Assembly: GCF_020085105.1 (NCBI RefSeq)
Contig: NC_058055.1
Location: forward strand, 16,191,822-16,255,821
DNA: 64,000 nt
From: Siniperca chuatsi
Taxonomy: Eukaryota; Chordata; Actinopteri; Centrarchiformes; Sinipercidae
Reading direction: 5' to 3'
Positions 54,405-64,000 of this stretch are shown here, one piece after another. A program made the translations under genes and the position numbers. Under the pieces are notes generated by a model. The model was not told the DNA's origin. It saw only the letters and a program-made list of their open reading frames with translations, and ran no database searches. Numbering within the stretch: position 1 is the stretch's first letter; every line of letters starts with the position of its first letter.

Positions 54405-56478
54405 CTACCATCCTACTAGGCGTATGACGATCAAACATCCTCGAGCTGTTTGATCTGCGACATCAGACCTCAGAGTGGCCATGCGGGATGAACCGAGTTT
54501 AGTGTTGATGCTGTACGGCATGTAGGAGTAGTAGGAATGTTGGGATCTCTCCTTCTCACCGCAGAAGAAGCAGATCAGAGCACCTCCGAGCAGGAGCAGC
54601 ACGGAGGAGGACCAGCCTATGTAGATGGAGGAGCCCACCTCTCTCTTCAGGGCAGCGGCCACTGAGGGGTCATTGTAGACTGAGATCGTTGTTCCCACTG
54701 ACCAGCTAACTGAAACCAGGCACAGGATGCACAGAACTCCACCCAGAAGAGACCCCTGGAAAAACAAAAGATATCAGTGATTTTATATATATCAATGATC
54801 AGTGATTCTATGTAGAATTGTTTTGATTATACCATATTTAAAATTACTTTGATGGCCTCAGTTTTTGTTTGTAGAAAAATGACTGAGACCACCATGGTGA
54901 AAACAGTGACAATTGCTGTCAAAGTGTCTTTTTTTATACTTACACTATAAGAAATTTTCAAATCCTACACATAGAGGCTTTAATGTGGCATTCACACACA
55001 CACAAAAGGTTTTTACACACACCTTCAGAAGCTACTTTTTGTTAGTTTAATTAACTAAAATTGTAATTGCACGACTGATGTGAGCATTTCTTAGTCTTGA
55101 TTTAGAAGTGCGCTATAGCAAGGCGGGATTACCAAACGTGCAAGCGCGCAACTGCCCTGGGGCCCCAGACCATCAAAAGCCCCGGGTTCACTGTGTGGCA
55201 ATTGTGGTAATTTGATGAATTACAAACTTGTTTAGTAATATGTACCACTAAAGCACAATCTAAACTGAAATGGTAAAGGCCTTTAGGTGGCTTCTGCATT
55301 TTTACTTAATTTCTTTAGGTTCTGTCTTGCAAAAGGACCATGTGTCAAAATCTAAACACCTTATTTAATTTTAGATTATTCCCACATAGTGCATATTCCT
55401 AAATAAATTTGAGTTTATTCAAATTACCACAAACTAACTAACATACAGGATCAATAGCCCACAGCTCATTTCCCCCTCCTTAGGAGGTTAATAACAGTGA
55501 AATTAAAAACTGAAATAAATTCCTTGCTACAATGTACTTATTAATACAGTGTTTCCTTGCGGACCCCAAAACACCCAGTCTACACGATATGAATACAACT
55601 TCAGCACCTTTTTTCTGGAGGAGGAGGTGGTCGGATGCTCTAAGGGGTCAGGTGGAGCGCCACTACAGTTTGCTACGCCTCCTCTGAGGAGGGTGACGAT
55701 GAACCCCAGGAGGATGGAGAGCAATGTGAGGGCACGTCCAGCCTGGATGTCAGGGGTCAAAGTGATGGATGCTGTGTGTCTCTTGCACTGCATCTGACCT
55801 GTGGCCTGAAGGATACAGTGTAACCACAGACCATCCCACACCTAATATAGAGACAAAGGGAATCTTCAGCAAGATTTAATAAGCTGGACAAGATGTTGTA
55901 ATTTTTGATGTAGATGAGGTGGCCCATAAACCCTGAATTCCTGTTATTGTGATGCTCACTTATGCTCTGCGTTGATGCAGAAGTCCAAATTCAATTTAAA
56001 GTCTGATATTTTATTTTTTGGTGTTGCATTTTGTAAGTCAAAGTGAGGAAACTGACATTTCAGTGTAATCAAGCATTATACTGTGACAAACAAATGTACA
56101 TCATGCTGTATACTCTTCACACTTTCATATTGACCCTCCATGCTTTGTTGATTCTTACCCCCTCATTTTCATGCAATTTCAGAAAGTCTGTCAGGTGTTT
56201 TTGTTGTTAAATGGATACAACATGGTACAAGATCAAATTTAACATGTGGTGTGTGAAATTAGTTTCTCTGTGATGTATATTGACTTACCGATTGTGTAGT
56301 CACAACATTTGCTCCCACAAAAGATGTCCTCCACCACATTGGCAGTCCACATGCCAAACAAACTTCTAAAATCAGAAATACTTTATTGATCCCAGAGGGG
56401 AAACTCTTTTTTTTCCTCTTTTAAAACACCCATCAGAACCAGTGCCAGGACCCAGATCTGCCTGCCCTGGCCCACCAT
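54405..56478 (-). CDS. intron-bearing claudin, exon 1 interrupted by a short LINE tail
   Basis: Three exons: 56289-56478, 55608-55841 and 54405-54755, with GT-AG borders and phase 0 joins. It starts MVGQGRQIWVLALVLMGVL; the first loop has LPMWWRTSFVGANVV and WDGLWLHCILQATGQMQC, the claudin signature. Exon 2 carries membrane segment 2 with a Pro/Ser-rich cytoplasmic stretch, and exon 3 carries segments 3 and 4 and a tail ending RLVGW, without a PDZ ligand. Exon 1 contains a 50-base LINE tail plus 5-base target duplication (56372-56426), which brings an in-frame stop after about 35 codons. Without those 55 bases exon 1 is 135 bases, in frame, and the protein would be 239 residues. Either this is a recently broken gene, or the insert is spliced out. 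Its introns set it apart from the single-exon neighbours. Confidence 0.65.
56372..56421 (-). mobile_element. 50-base LINE 3' tail inserted in a claudin exon
   Basis: On the minus strand it ends CTCTGGGATCAATAAAGTAT followed by TTCTGA, the 3' end and single tail unit of a dispersed fish LINE. It is flanked on both sides by TTTTA (56367-56371 and 56422-56426), a 5-base target-site duplication. The claudin reading frame resumes exactly when insert and one duplicate are removed. Confidence 0.8.
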
Positions 56479-57787
56479 TTAAAGAGGCAGTTATGCAGCA
56501 GTAAACTAAAACCAGAGTTACAACAAACAAGCAAATTCACCAAAAATATCCACTGTGACTCCAGGACAAAGTTCTAATCTTTAATATTTCTCTGCAGGTT
56601 TTCAGAGGGAAAAAATAAGATTACATTTATCTTGTCTCTGTTGAAATAGAGAGTAAGTTGCTCTCATCAGCTGTTATGTTTTGCTGTTATGTTAAGTAGT
56701 CAGATGACACAAAGATCAACAGAGATATACACACGTGGTCCAGAGAGTACATATACAGTGAGTATTCAAACACCTCTGAGCTAGAACCAAATCAAGATTT
56801 TCAGGATTTTATACACACTGAAATGGCTGATGTGGAGCACAGAGTTTCTCAAAGTAACAAATGTTTCTTTTCTCTCAGTTTCCGATTAGTTCCAGTTGCT
56901 TTGGGCATCATCTCTGGAGACTTTTGTAACTTGCAATATGCTAAAAAGTTATTAGTAAATGCTATGTAATAGAATGAAAGACAAAAAATGCAGAACTTCT
57001 TTACAAAAACACAAATATACAAAGTGAATTTATTGGTTTTTTAAGATACAAAGATACAAACATTCATAGTTTCCTCCACTTGACAATTATTCAACACTGA
57101 GGAAAACAGATGGAAAACATCAGAGACCAGAGACATTTTAGTTGTTTCCAGTACAATTCAACTTCGTTCACAACTAGAGTAATAACGATTAATAATAACT
57201 TTTTTATTTAGCTGATTTATTTGTCTAATTCTAGTTCCTGAAAGTTGTGTCTGAAATTCCTAAAGTAAAACTGCCTTGTTTACCAGGCAAACAAAGAGAC
57301 ATTTCCTCACCACACTGCCAGTAAAAAAAATACTGTTTAAGATTATGATTAAACATGACACCAATGGTCTTTAAAGGTCTTAAAAACTGATTATTCTTGC
57401 AGCATTTTATAACTTGTGTCATGCATACCAAAACACTTCACATGAACTCAGATCTGTGCATTAAACATCTTTTTTTCACATTATACAACTATTAGCTCAA
57501 CCAGACTTCATTTTGTAATTCTTCACTTTAAAAACAACCATAAACCCATGCCCTGGTTGTGCAATGTACTGTACACTTCAATATGCTACACATTTTAATA
57601 TTTTACACAAATTTGGAACTGATTTGTTGTAAAATGTGAGTATAGTGCAATTAACTAGGTTGAAAAGGGAGCTTTAATCAAAGACTTAAACAAAGAAAGT
57701 CCATCACAGTGAACACATTACTGCTTTTCAGCTACAGTAATTGATAGATGGCATCGTGTACTATCTTCCTCTCTCTTCTCCTCGTCC
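56479..57787. other. intergenic between claudins
   Basis: No supported gene. The left part should hold the promoter of the intron-bearing claudin and the right part the 3' untranslated region of the next. AT-rich, no repeat recognised. Confidence 0.45.
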
Positions 57788-58345
57788 TCAGCATCTGTAG
57801 GTGCTACACAAAACCCCTCCTCCAATGATGAGCAGCCCTCCAGACGCCCAGCCCACATATATGGAAGCCCCGAGCTCTCCTTTCCTCCCCTCGCTGGTCA
57901 GTGGGTTGTAGAAACCTGTGATGATGCTGTAAGCTGACCAGCTGACAGGAATAATACACAGGATCCCTGCTAATATAAACACCACACCTCCAGCCATGCC
58001 AACATTAGCTTTGGTCAGCCAGTCTTCACGAAAGAAGTTGGTGCAGCGGGCTCCAACCACAGTGAGCCCGATGGCCACCACGCTGACAGTGATGGAGACA
58101 CAGATCAGAGCCCTGGAAGCCTGCAGATCCTGTGGTAAAGCCAGAATGGAGTCGTAGGCCTTACACTGCGATTGACCCGTGCTCTGGATCACACAATTCA
58201 TCCATAAACCTTCCCAGAAGACCTGAGCGGTGATGATGTTACTGCTGATAAAAGCAGTCACCTTCCACATGGGCAGTCCGCAGATAAGGATGGTGCCAAG
58301 AAAGCCGATGATTGCCAAACACACACCAACGAGCTGAGTCCGCAT
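57788..58345 (-). CDS. claudin with almost no cytoplasmic tail
   Basis: Single exon, 185 residues from the ATG at 58345. That start (MRTQLVGVCLAIIGF) is preferred to one 23 codons upstream because the family's first membrane segment begins within about ten residues of the start. The signature is complete: [27 protein letters not shown]. Loop 2 is FYNPLTSEGRKGELGASIYVGW. The protein stops right after membrane segment 4 with VLCSTYRC, so it lacks the usual 25-40 residue tail and the PDZ ligand. It could still enter junction strands through its loops but should not bind ZO proteins directly. None of the frames past the stop restores a typical tail. The neighbours at 51600 and 61193 are full-length. 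Confidence 0.85.
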   Translation of the reverse strand: MRTQLVGVCLAIIGFLGTILICGLPMWKVTAFISSNIITAQVFWEGLWMNCVIQSTGQSQCKAYDSILALPQDLQASRALICVSITVSVVAIGLTVVGARCTNFFREDWLTKANVGMAGGVVFILAGILCIIPVSWSAYSIITGFYNPLTSEGRKGELGASIYVGWASGGLLIIGGGVLCSTYRC

Positions 58346-59029
58346 TCTGCCAAAAAAACAAAACAAATCCAAGGCAGGTTTTGAAGTTTGCCACAAAGTC
58401 AAAGACAGCAACAAAATCTACTTTCAGTTGAGCTGAAGATCATTTTTATCACAAGCCTTCGCTCAGCTGTAAAAGCTGCTGGTTGTATTTTGCTTCATGG
58501 TTTTGCACTGCAGGTGTGAGAGGGAAGAGCAACAGGGAGGGGACTCTGCTAGTTCGTGGATCAGGTTTCCTGCTTGTCCTGATTCCTGCTCACTTTGAAT
58601 AATTAGGAGGAGAAAGCTGTTCATGCATGAAAAACTGCTTTGTTCACAAATTTTAAAAGGATTGAAGTACTAATTTCAAACATTTCCAGAAAAGGAAAGC
58701 TTTCACATAGATTCAGGTCAGACTTTATATAAGGATCCTTTTAAACCTGACATATTACATGAATGCATGAACTTTCTAACAGTTTGTTTTTAGAACAAAA
58801 CATCATACCTGAACAGAGCCTGCGGGGGGAAAAACACACATCGATGGGAAGAAAGAGTAAATTAAAGCAGAGTTTAAAACCCTGCACTGATTATAATACT
58901 GAAAAGAAAGTGTCATCCTGGTTTGAGAAATGTACTGCAGATGAATCAGATCTACTGTCTGTCCAAAACTTCATGAATACTGGAGTGAACTGTTTAATCT
59001 CTAAACCACTTGCTTTCTTGTAGCGAGTT
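58346..59029. other. 5' flank of the tail-less claudin
   Basis: No supported gene. An open frame at 58763-59023 is AT-rich and resembles nothing. Confidence 0.4.
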
Positions 59030-59390
59030 AGATGAGAAGATCGATACCACTCTCATGTCTCTATGGTAAATAGGAGGCAACAGCCAGCAGCCGGTTAGTT
59101 TAGCTTAGCATAAAAACTGGAACACAGTGACACAGTCTGGTTTTGTCCAACGGTAACAAACTCCACCTATCAGTACATTGTTTGATGGGAGGATATGAGG
59201 GAGACTTCTTGGCAAGACTACAAGTTTTTGTACAAATTAAACAAACAAGTTATAACATTTTAATTAGTGCGCTTTAGTGATGCTGGTAGGCAGATTTTGT
59301 AACCATTGGACAGAGCCAGGCTAGCTGTCTCCATATGTTTCCAGACTTTATGCTAAGCTAAGCTAACTGTAGCTTCATATTTAGTGGGCA
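59030..59390. mobile_element. non-autonomous DNA transposon with inverted ends, short copy
   Basis: The left end reads CCGGTTAGTTTAGCTTAGCA and the right end TATGCTAAGCTAAGCTAACTG, an inverted pair of about 27 bases that extends further with lower match. The interior has GACAGAGCCAGGCTAGCTGT. Same family as 2618-3800. No transposase. Confidence 0.75.
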
Positions 59391-61192
59391 TACTGTTCAT
59401 GTGAGGTTGAATTGGAACCAAAACAAATTCTTAATTTGAAAATAACACAGACCAAATAAAAATATTGCACTGGAAAAATAAAGATGCGCAAATGTCAAAC
59501 CAGCTGCTCAGTGAAGTGAGGGCATCATGCACCCTGTTCTGAATTACAGTAGCTTGCTTTGTTTGATTTGATACAAGCCTGGATTTCCTGGTGTTCTTCA
59601 AAGCTGGTTTAAAGTTAATCTACAACTGTACCTGCAAAAAGCACAGGCTCATTCACAGTTAGCTGGATCATTAACAAGAATTGTCAACACGAAAGCTTTG
59701 TTCAGACTGCAGGCAAATAGGATCTTTAAGACAGACTGTCCGCATTGTTATTTAAGTAAGTGATCAGGTTGGATTTGTGCGTCCAGACATCACCAACCTA
59801 TCTGCATGAGTTGCTGTGGTGTTGACGTAGCCATCAGTAACTAGATAAGCTATGGAGATCCATTACGTTGCCCTCAAACAATAGCGTTGTAAAGTTGCGG
59901 TGCAGAACGCTGCCGCACCAGACAAACTCAGTGACAGAGTACTACACAGCAAACAGCATGGATTCTGCTCAGTCACATGAGTCACGCGGATGCACTTCCG
60001 TCACTCTGGATTTGACGTGTGTCGCAAAATACACTTTGAAATGCTATGAGCAGTCACAGCATAGACTGTACAGTCAATGGGCCAGAGTGAGACACATCTG
60101 TAGGAATTGATTGAAAGAAAAAAAACGCATTTTAAACCACCTCCAAATGTGGCTTGGATCCGATTTGCAATTGCATTCCATGTTTTTGGCTGTCCAGACT
60201 TTCTAAAGTGAATCTTGATACATTAAAACTGTGCTGACAATCTGAAGACTAAATTTTAATAGTATCAAAATACTTATAGTATGTGATTTAAAAAAAAAAA
60301 ATCAAATTTAGTTTGGAATAGGCATACTATGAGTAAAATAAGTACACCTAAAGTTTGTTATCCAAATAATAGAACCACAAAAGATGGTTAATCATATTTT
60401 GTTGATTTTTGTGGATCATTGAACTAAAATGTTACAAGTACAATAGTTTGATTTAAAAATAAAATTACCATGTTGTAGGTAAATTATTTAAGTTGATTGA
60501 TTACTAAAGTCAAGTTTGCTGGGCATGTCACTTTCATTTTTAAAATTTAATCTGCTTCTTGAGTCAATTTACTATTCAGAGTAAAAGATTAGGAGAGTAA
60601 TAAATGAGTGCTGTTAGGGATTTCAGACAGGGTCTCGCATTGGGCATGCTGATCACTGGAACACTTTAATGTAACGCTGAGACAGTTAATTGGCAACACC
60701 TGTGCTTTTCCCTACATGTCTAAATGTCTTAAGGATTGACTGCATTAGTTGCAAATACTGCATGTGTAGAGTTCCTCAAACCCTGGCATACTTTTTTGAA
60801 GGCATGCCAAGAGTAGTTTTTGCCCTAACAGACCCTTTAACATGACGTTAAGAGATTTGTTAGCCTAAATGAGCAGCAAAGTAGTTACTACTGGATGTTA
60901 ACATTTGACAAGTTTTAAATGGTTAAATTTTATAGGTCAAGAAAACTGAGGCACCAATTGGATTCAGCCAATTAATAAAGGCTTTCAGACCACCGATCTT
61001 AAAGCCTTGTCCTTACTAACAGCATGTAACCGCCCCCCACACAAACAAGAAAATCTAGTGATAATATGGAAGTTTAATTTAATATAAAAGTCAGTAAAAA
61101 CACTTTGAAATCATGAGTTTAAGAACATAAGAGTTCAGTCCAGTTTCCTGGTGCAAGACAATATGCAAACTTTTAGACTACTTGCAGGCCTT
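59391..61192. other. intergenic between claudins
   Basis: No supported gene. AT-rich; the right end should include the 3' untranslated region of the claudin ending at 61193. Confidence 0.45.
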
Positions 61193-61825
61193 TTAAACAT
61201 AAGCTCCTCCACTGGCTGCTGAGCGTGGGGCAGAATATTTGACAGAGTATCGGCTTTCCTTATGCTGCTGGCACTGACAGCAGAGAAGTGCCCCTCCGAT
61301 GAGCAGGAGTCCTGCAGATCCCCAACCGATGAACAGCGACGCTCCAAGCTCCCTCCTCTGTGCATCAGTCATAATGGGGCTGTAGAAGTTCCTGATGACA
61401 TCGTTCGCGGACCAGGACACAGGGATTAGGCACAGGATACCACCGACGATGAAGAACACCCCTGCAACGATAGCTACCTTGTTCTTGGCCAGCTCATCTT
61501 CAATGCAGTTAGTGCACTTTGCCCCTGTGACGGCAAGCAGGATTCCCATAAAGACAACCAGGATAGAGATCACAATCAGGGCGCGGGCCGCCTGCAAGTC
61601 AAGGGGCAGAGCCAGCATGGAGTCGTAGACCTTGCACTGCATCTGTCCGGTGCTCTGCGTCACACAGTTCATCCACAGGCCCTCCCAAAAGATCTGCGCT
61701 GTCACAATGTTGTTCCCAATGAAAGCAGACACCTTCCACATGGGCAGGGCACAGGTGATGATGTCTCCCAAAAAGCCAATAGTCGCCAGAAAGACGCCCA
61801 AGATCTGCATACCTACAGATGCCAT
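61193..61825 (-). CDS. claudin, claudin-3/4-like, with PDZ ligand
   Basis: Single exon, 210 residues, starting [19 protein letters not shown]. An in-frame ATG six codons upstream (61843) is possible, but family alignment favours 61825. The signature is [27 protein letters not shown]. Membrane segments lie at about 8-28, 82-102, 117-139 and 160-182. Loop 2 is [22 protein letters not shown], and a Cys-rich LLCCQCQQ follows segment 4. The tail ends GGAYV, a PDZ ligand for ZO proteins. Most similar in this window to the claudin at 51600-52232 (shared [12 protein letters not shown] and [14 protein letters not shown]). Expected role: sealing or ion selectivity at epithelial tight junctions. Confidence 0.93.
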   Translation of the reverse strand: MASVGMQILGVFLATIGFLGDIITCALPMWKVSAFIGNNIVTAQIFWEGLWMNCVTQSTGQMQCKVYDSMLALPLDLQAARALIVISILVVFMGILLAVTGAKCTNCIEDELAKNKVAIVAGVFFIVGGILCLIPVSWSANDVIRNFYSPIMTDAQRRELGASLFIGWGSAGLLLIGGALLCCQCQQHKESRYSVKYSAPRSAASGGAYV

Positions 61826-61903
61826 ATTTGTCTCACGTTGCACAGCAGTGCGAAGAATCAGCTACACCACCAACAAAATACAACAATTTGTTTCTCACCT
61901 GCA

Positions 61904-61912
61904 GCTTTTATG
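61904..61912 (-). promoter_or_regulatory. TATA-like box of the claudin at 61193-61825
   Basis: CATAAAAGC on the minus strand, about 80 bases before the ATG, a fitting distance for a short leader. Confidence 0.45.
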
Positions 61913-63169
61913 CTCACATGGTTGGCTGTGGCTTCTCCTGATTGGTTGTTCAAAATTGTTCAAACTGAAAACACCTGTGGTCATTAAGTTAGTCAGGTAG
62001 TGTCAACCACACACTGGTACAAGTTGAATAGAAGTTGGGATTGGATTGTGTAAAGGATTTTTCTGCAGTTGCAGTTGTCCACATATCAAATGTTTTGCTT
62101 CAAATAAAAATACTATTTAGAAATAGTAATGAATCAATTTTGAAATATCTCCACCAATTTACATTCATGTTTTATTTATTAATCTGAAATATTCTCTATT
62201 TTTTTATTATTTTTCTTTTCGAATCGCCACAATCATCACACGCTTTTTCTTTATTTTTTTATAAATCTAGTTCTACTTCTTTTTATTATTTTTTCTCTTG
62301 ATTTGTGAAATTTGAAAACTGAAAATAAAGTATATTCAAAACATGGGTAAATGTCTCAGGTACATTTCCAAATGTGACTTTTGAGAATTGGCTCATTTGC
62401 AAGTCTGGCTTTCATCTGAACCATGGGAAGAAATGAGAAATGTCACATTTATTTTTACTGCCTAGGTGCAATATGCAACAACACATAAAATATTTTCCCA
62501 TTTTACATTTTGAAGTGTCTATATAGTTTCCTGCCTGCTTGCCACCTTATTTCATGTTCTGTTACCAGTGCAGCAATCAAGCTGAGTGATTCCACCTGTG
62601 CTAATTAGCCAGTGAGCATCAGCCGACCTGCTGGGTCTGCTTGTTTTTACTCTTGTTGACATTTGCCTAACATCCATATTAAAATTAACAAAAAAGATAT
62701 ATCAAAACATAGATGTAAAAATGACATATATTCCTAGAGATATTCCATAGAGCGTAAATATTAGATGATATTAGAACTTAAAATCCTTACAGGAATAGAT
62801 TGTATAGATGTCAATATCTTATCAAATAAAATGGCACTTTAAGTATTATCCATTAAACTTTCAGGTAATTGGGTTCTATAAGACAGAATAAAGTGTAAAA
62901 ATCATGAACTACATCCTCTACCACAGTGCTACCTAACTTTTTTTTTACCCCCACAGCCCTATCAGATGACCTCAAGAGGCCCTTCATCAACACCTTCATC
63001 ATCTTCCAGATGTGTTCATTTAAATTTTAAAGTGGTTGTTGTTCAACACAATTAATTATATAAAACTGGGTTTGTTACAATAATTTTTTCATACAAGACA
63101 TAATGATCCTTGATTTGTCGAGGGTTTATCTCATTTTTTAAACTAGGTTTAGTCAAGTCAGAGACAAGT
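61913..63169. other. intergenic, nothing recognised
   Basis: AT-rich with T runs near 62200-62310 and 62940. No trace of the missing 3' half of the claudin at 63566 on either strand. Confidence 0.45.
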
Positions 63170-63208
63170 CTTTTGCACCACCAAGTCTACCACTCGGTGG
63201 TGCAAAAG
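63170..63208. repeat. perfect short hairpin
   Basis: CTTTTGCACCACC (63170-63182) and its exact inverse (63196-63208) are separated by 13 bases. It sits at the left edge of the dispersed repeat that follows. Confidence 0.8.
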
Positions 63209-63229
63209 CCTGAGGTTTCAACCATTTTT

Positions 63230-63565
63230 AGCCATGCTAGTGTCATGGTTCTGGGGTTGGCAATGTCGGTCTGCCAGTTGGTCCAAGTCACTTTGGTCCA
63301 AACTGAAATATCAATAACAACTATTGAATGGATTGCCATGAAATATTCCACAGACATTCATGGTCCCCAGAGGATGAATCCTACTGACTTTGGTGTTCCC
63401 CTGACCTTTCCTCTTGCACCACCAGCAAGTCAAAGTTTTCACTTATCCAGTGAAATATCTCAACATCTACCAGATGGATTGGCACAAAATTTGTAGACAT
63501 TCACAGTTCCCAGACAATGAATCCTAATGACTTTGGTGATCCTCTGACTTGTCCTCTAGCACCAT
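63230..63565 (+). repeat. dispersed fish repeat abutting the broken claudin
   Basis: CAACTATTGAATGGATTGCC, CCCCAGAGGATGAATCCTAC, and a second, diverged round of the same words (ATGAATCCTAATGACTTTGG). Same family as the repeats in the C1q introns. Its end at about 63565 is where claudin homology stops. Confidence 0.65.
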
Positions 63566-63932
63566 GAAGAAAACACCTGCGGAGATAGCCACTCTGGCTT
63601 TTGCCACCTTATCCCCAACGCAGGTGATGCATTTCCCTCCGATCACAGACAGTAGGCCGAACAGAGAGAACAGGATGGCGATGACCACCATAGCCCGAGC
63701 TGCCTGGAGGTCCGGAGGCAGGGCCAGCAGGGAGTCGTAGACCTTGCACTGCATCTGACCTGTGCTCTGCACCACACAGGTCATCCACAGTCCTTCCCAG
63801 ATGGTCTGAGCCACCACGATGTTGTTCCCAAGCAGACACCTTCCACAGTGGCAGCATACAGATCAGTATGTTTCCAATCCATCCAAGCACTGCCAGCCCG
63901 ACGCCCAAAATCTGCAGTCCTAAAGATGCCAT
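63566..63932 (-). pseudogene. claudin, 5' half only, frameshifted
   Basis: Starts MASLGLQILGVGLAVLGWIG with LPLWKVSA, then the frame shifts: about five bases are missing where FIGNN is expected (near 63828-63834). The other frame continues [40 protein letters not shown], through membrane segment 2 and the start of segment 3 (ISAGVFFMV). Homology then stops at a dispersed repeat, so loop 2, segment 4 and the tail are gone. With two independent defects, a working protein is very unlikely. The first half is well preserved, which suggests fairly recent loss. It was a claudin-3/4-like gene in the same orientation as its neighbours. Confidence 0.85.
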
Positions 63933-64000
63933 TGTTGTTTGCTGGTGCTCTTTCTCTTTCTTGCTCTGTCTCAGTTCTTCAGTGGGCTGCCAACTAAAAG

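Overview
This is nuclear DNA of a bony fish, probably a spiny-rayed (percomorph) teleost. The genes are split by GT-AG introns. The intergenic DNA holds LINE tails ending in AATCT-type repeats, short inverted-end transposons common in teleost genomes, and long GT, AT and GATA microsatellites. The protein families (secreted C1q-domain proteins in tandem, a merlin-like FERM protein, METTL27, a tandem claudin cluster) are vertebrate. The METTL27-plus-claudin neighbourhood recalls the human 7q11.23 region.

Layout. 1-8.6 kb: no gene I can support, mostly repeats. 8.6-21.8 kb: three head-to-tail copies (called A, B, C) of a roughly 5 kb unit, each with one minus-strand gene for a signal peptide, a coiled-coil stalk and a C-terminal C1q domain. 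24.4-32.1 kb: a 16-exon merlin-like (NF2 family) gene on the minus strand. 33.2-35.2 kb: mettl27, five coding exons on the plus strand, head to head with the merlin-like gene. 36.9-42.0 kb: a fourth, more diverged and inverted C1q unit (D) on the plus strand. 42-48.5 kb: repeats, a LINE fragment and a displaced copy of the merlin-like gene's 5' block. 48.5-64 kb: six claudin loci, all on the minus strand: four open, one with exon 1 interrupted by a 50-base LINE tail, and one cut off by a repeat.

How the genes relate. Of the four C1q genes, C (304 residues) and D (328 residues) are open throughout, while A and B carry frameshifts. Stalk length varies in steps of exactly 28 residues (84 bases, four heptads), by exon number and by an in-frame loss inside exon 1. 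The missing LINE in D, the shared deletion in A and B, and C-like tracts in B give a relative history of the cluster. Claudins are four-pass tight-junction proteins; the open ones here are mostly single-exon, of the claudin-3/4-like type, and differ chiefly in their cytoplasmic tails (long and repetitive, ordinary with a PDZ ligand, or nearly absent).

All splice sites and exon ends were read by eye from GT/AG signals and reading frame. There is no transcript support. Repeat family names are given only as far as the sequence allows.
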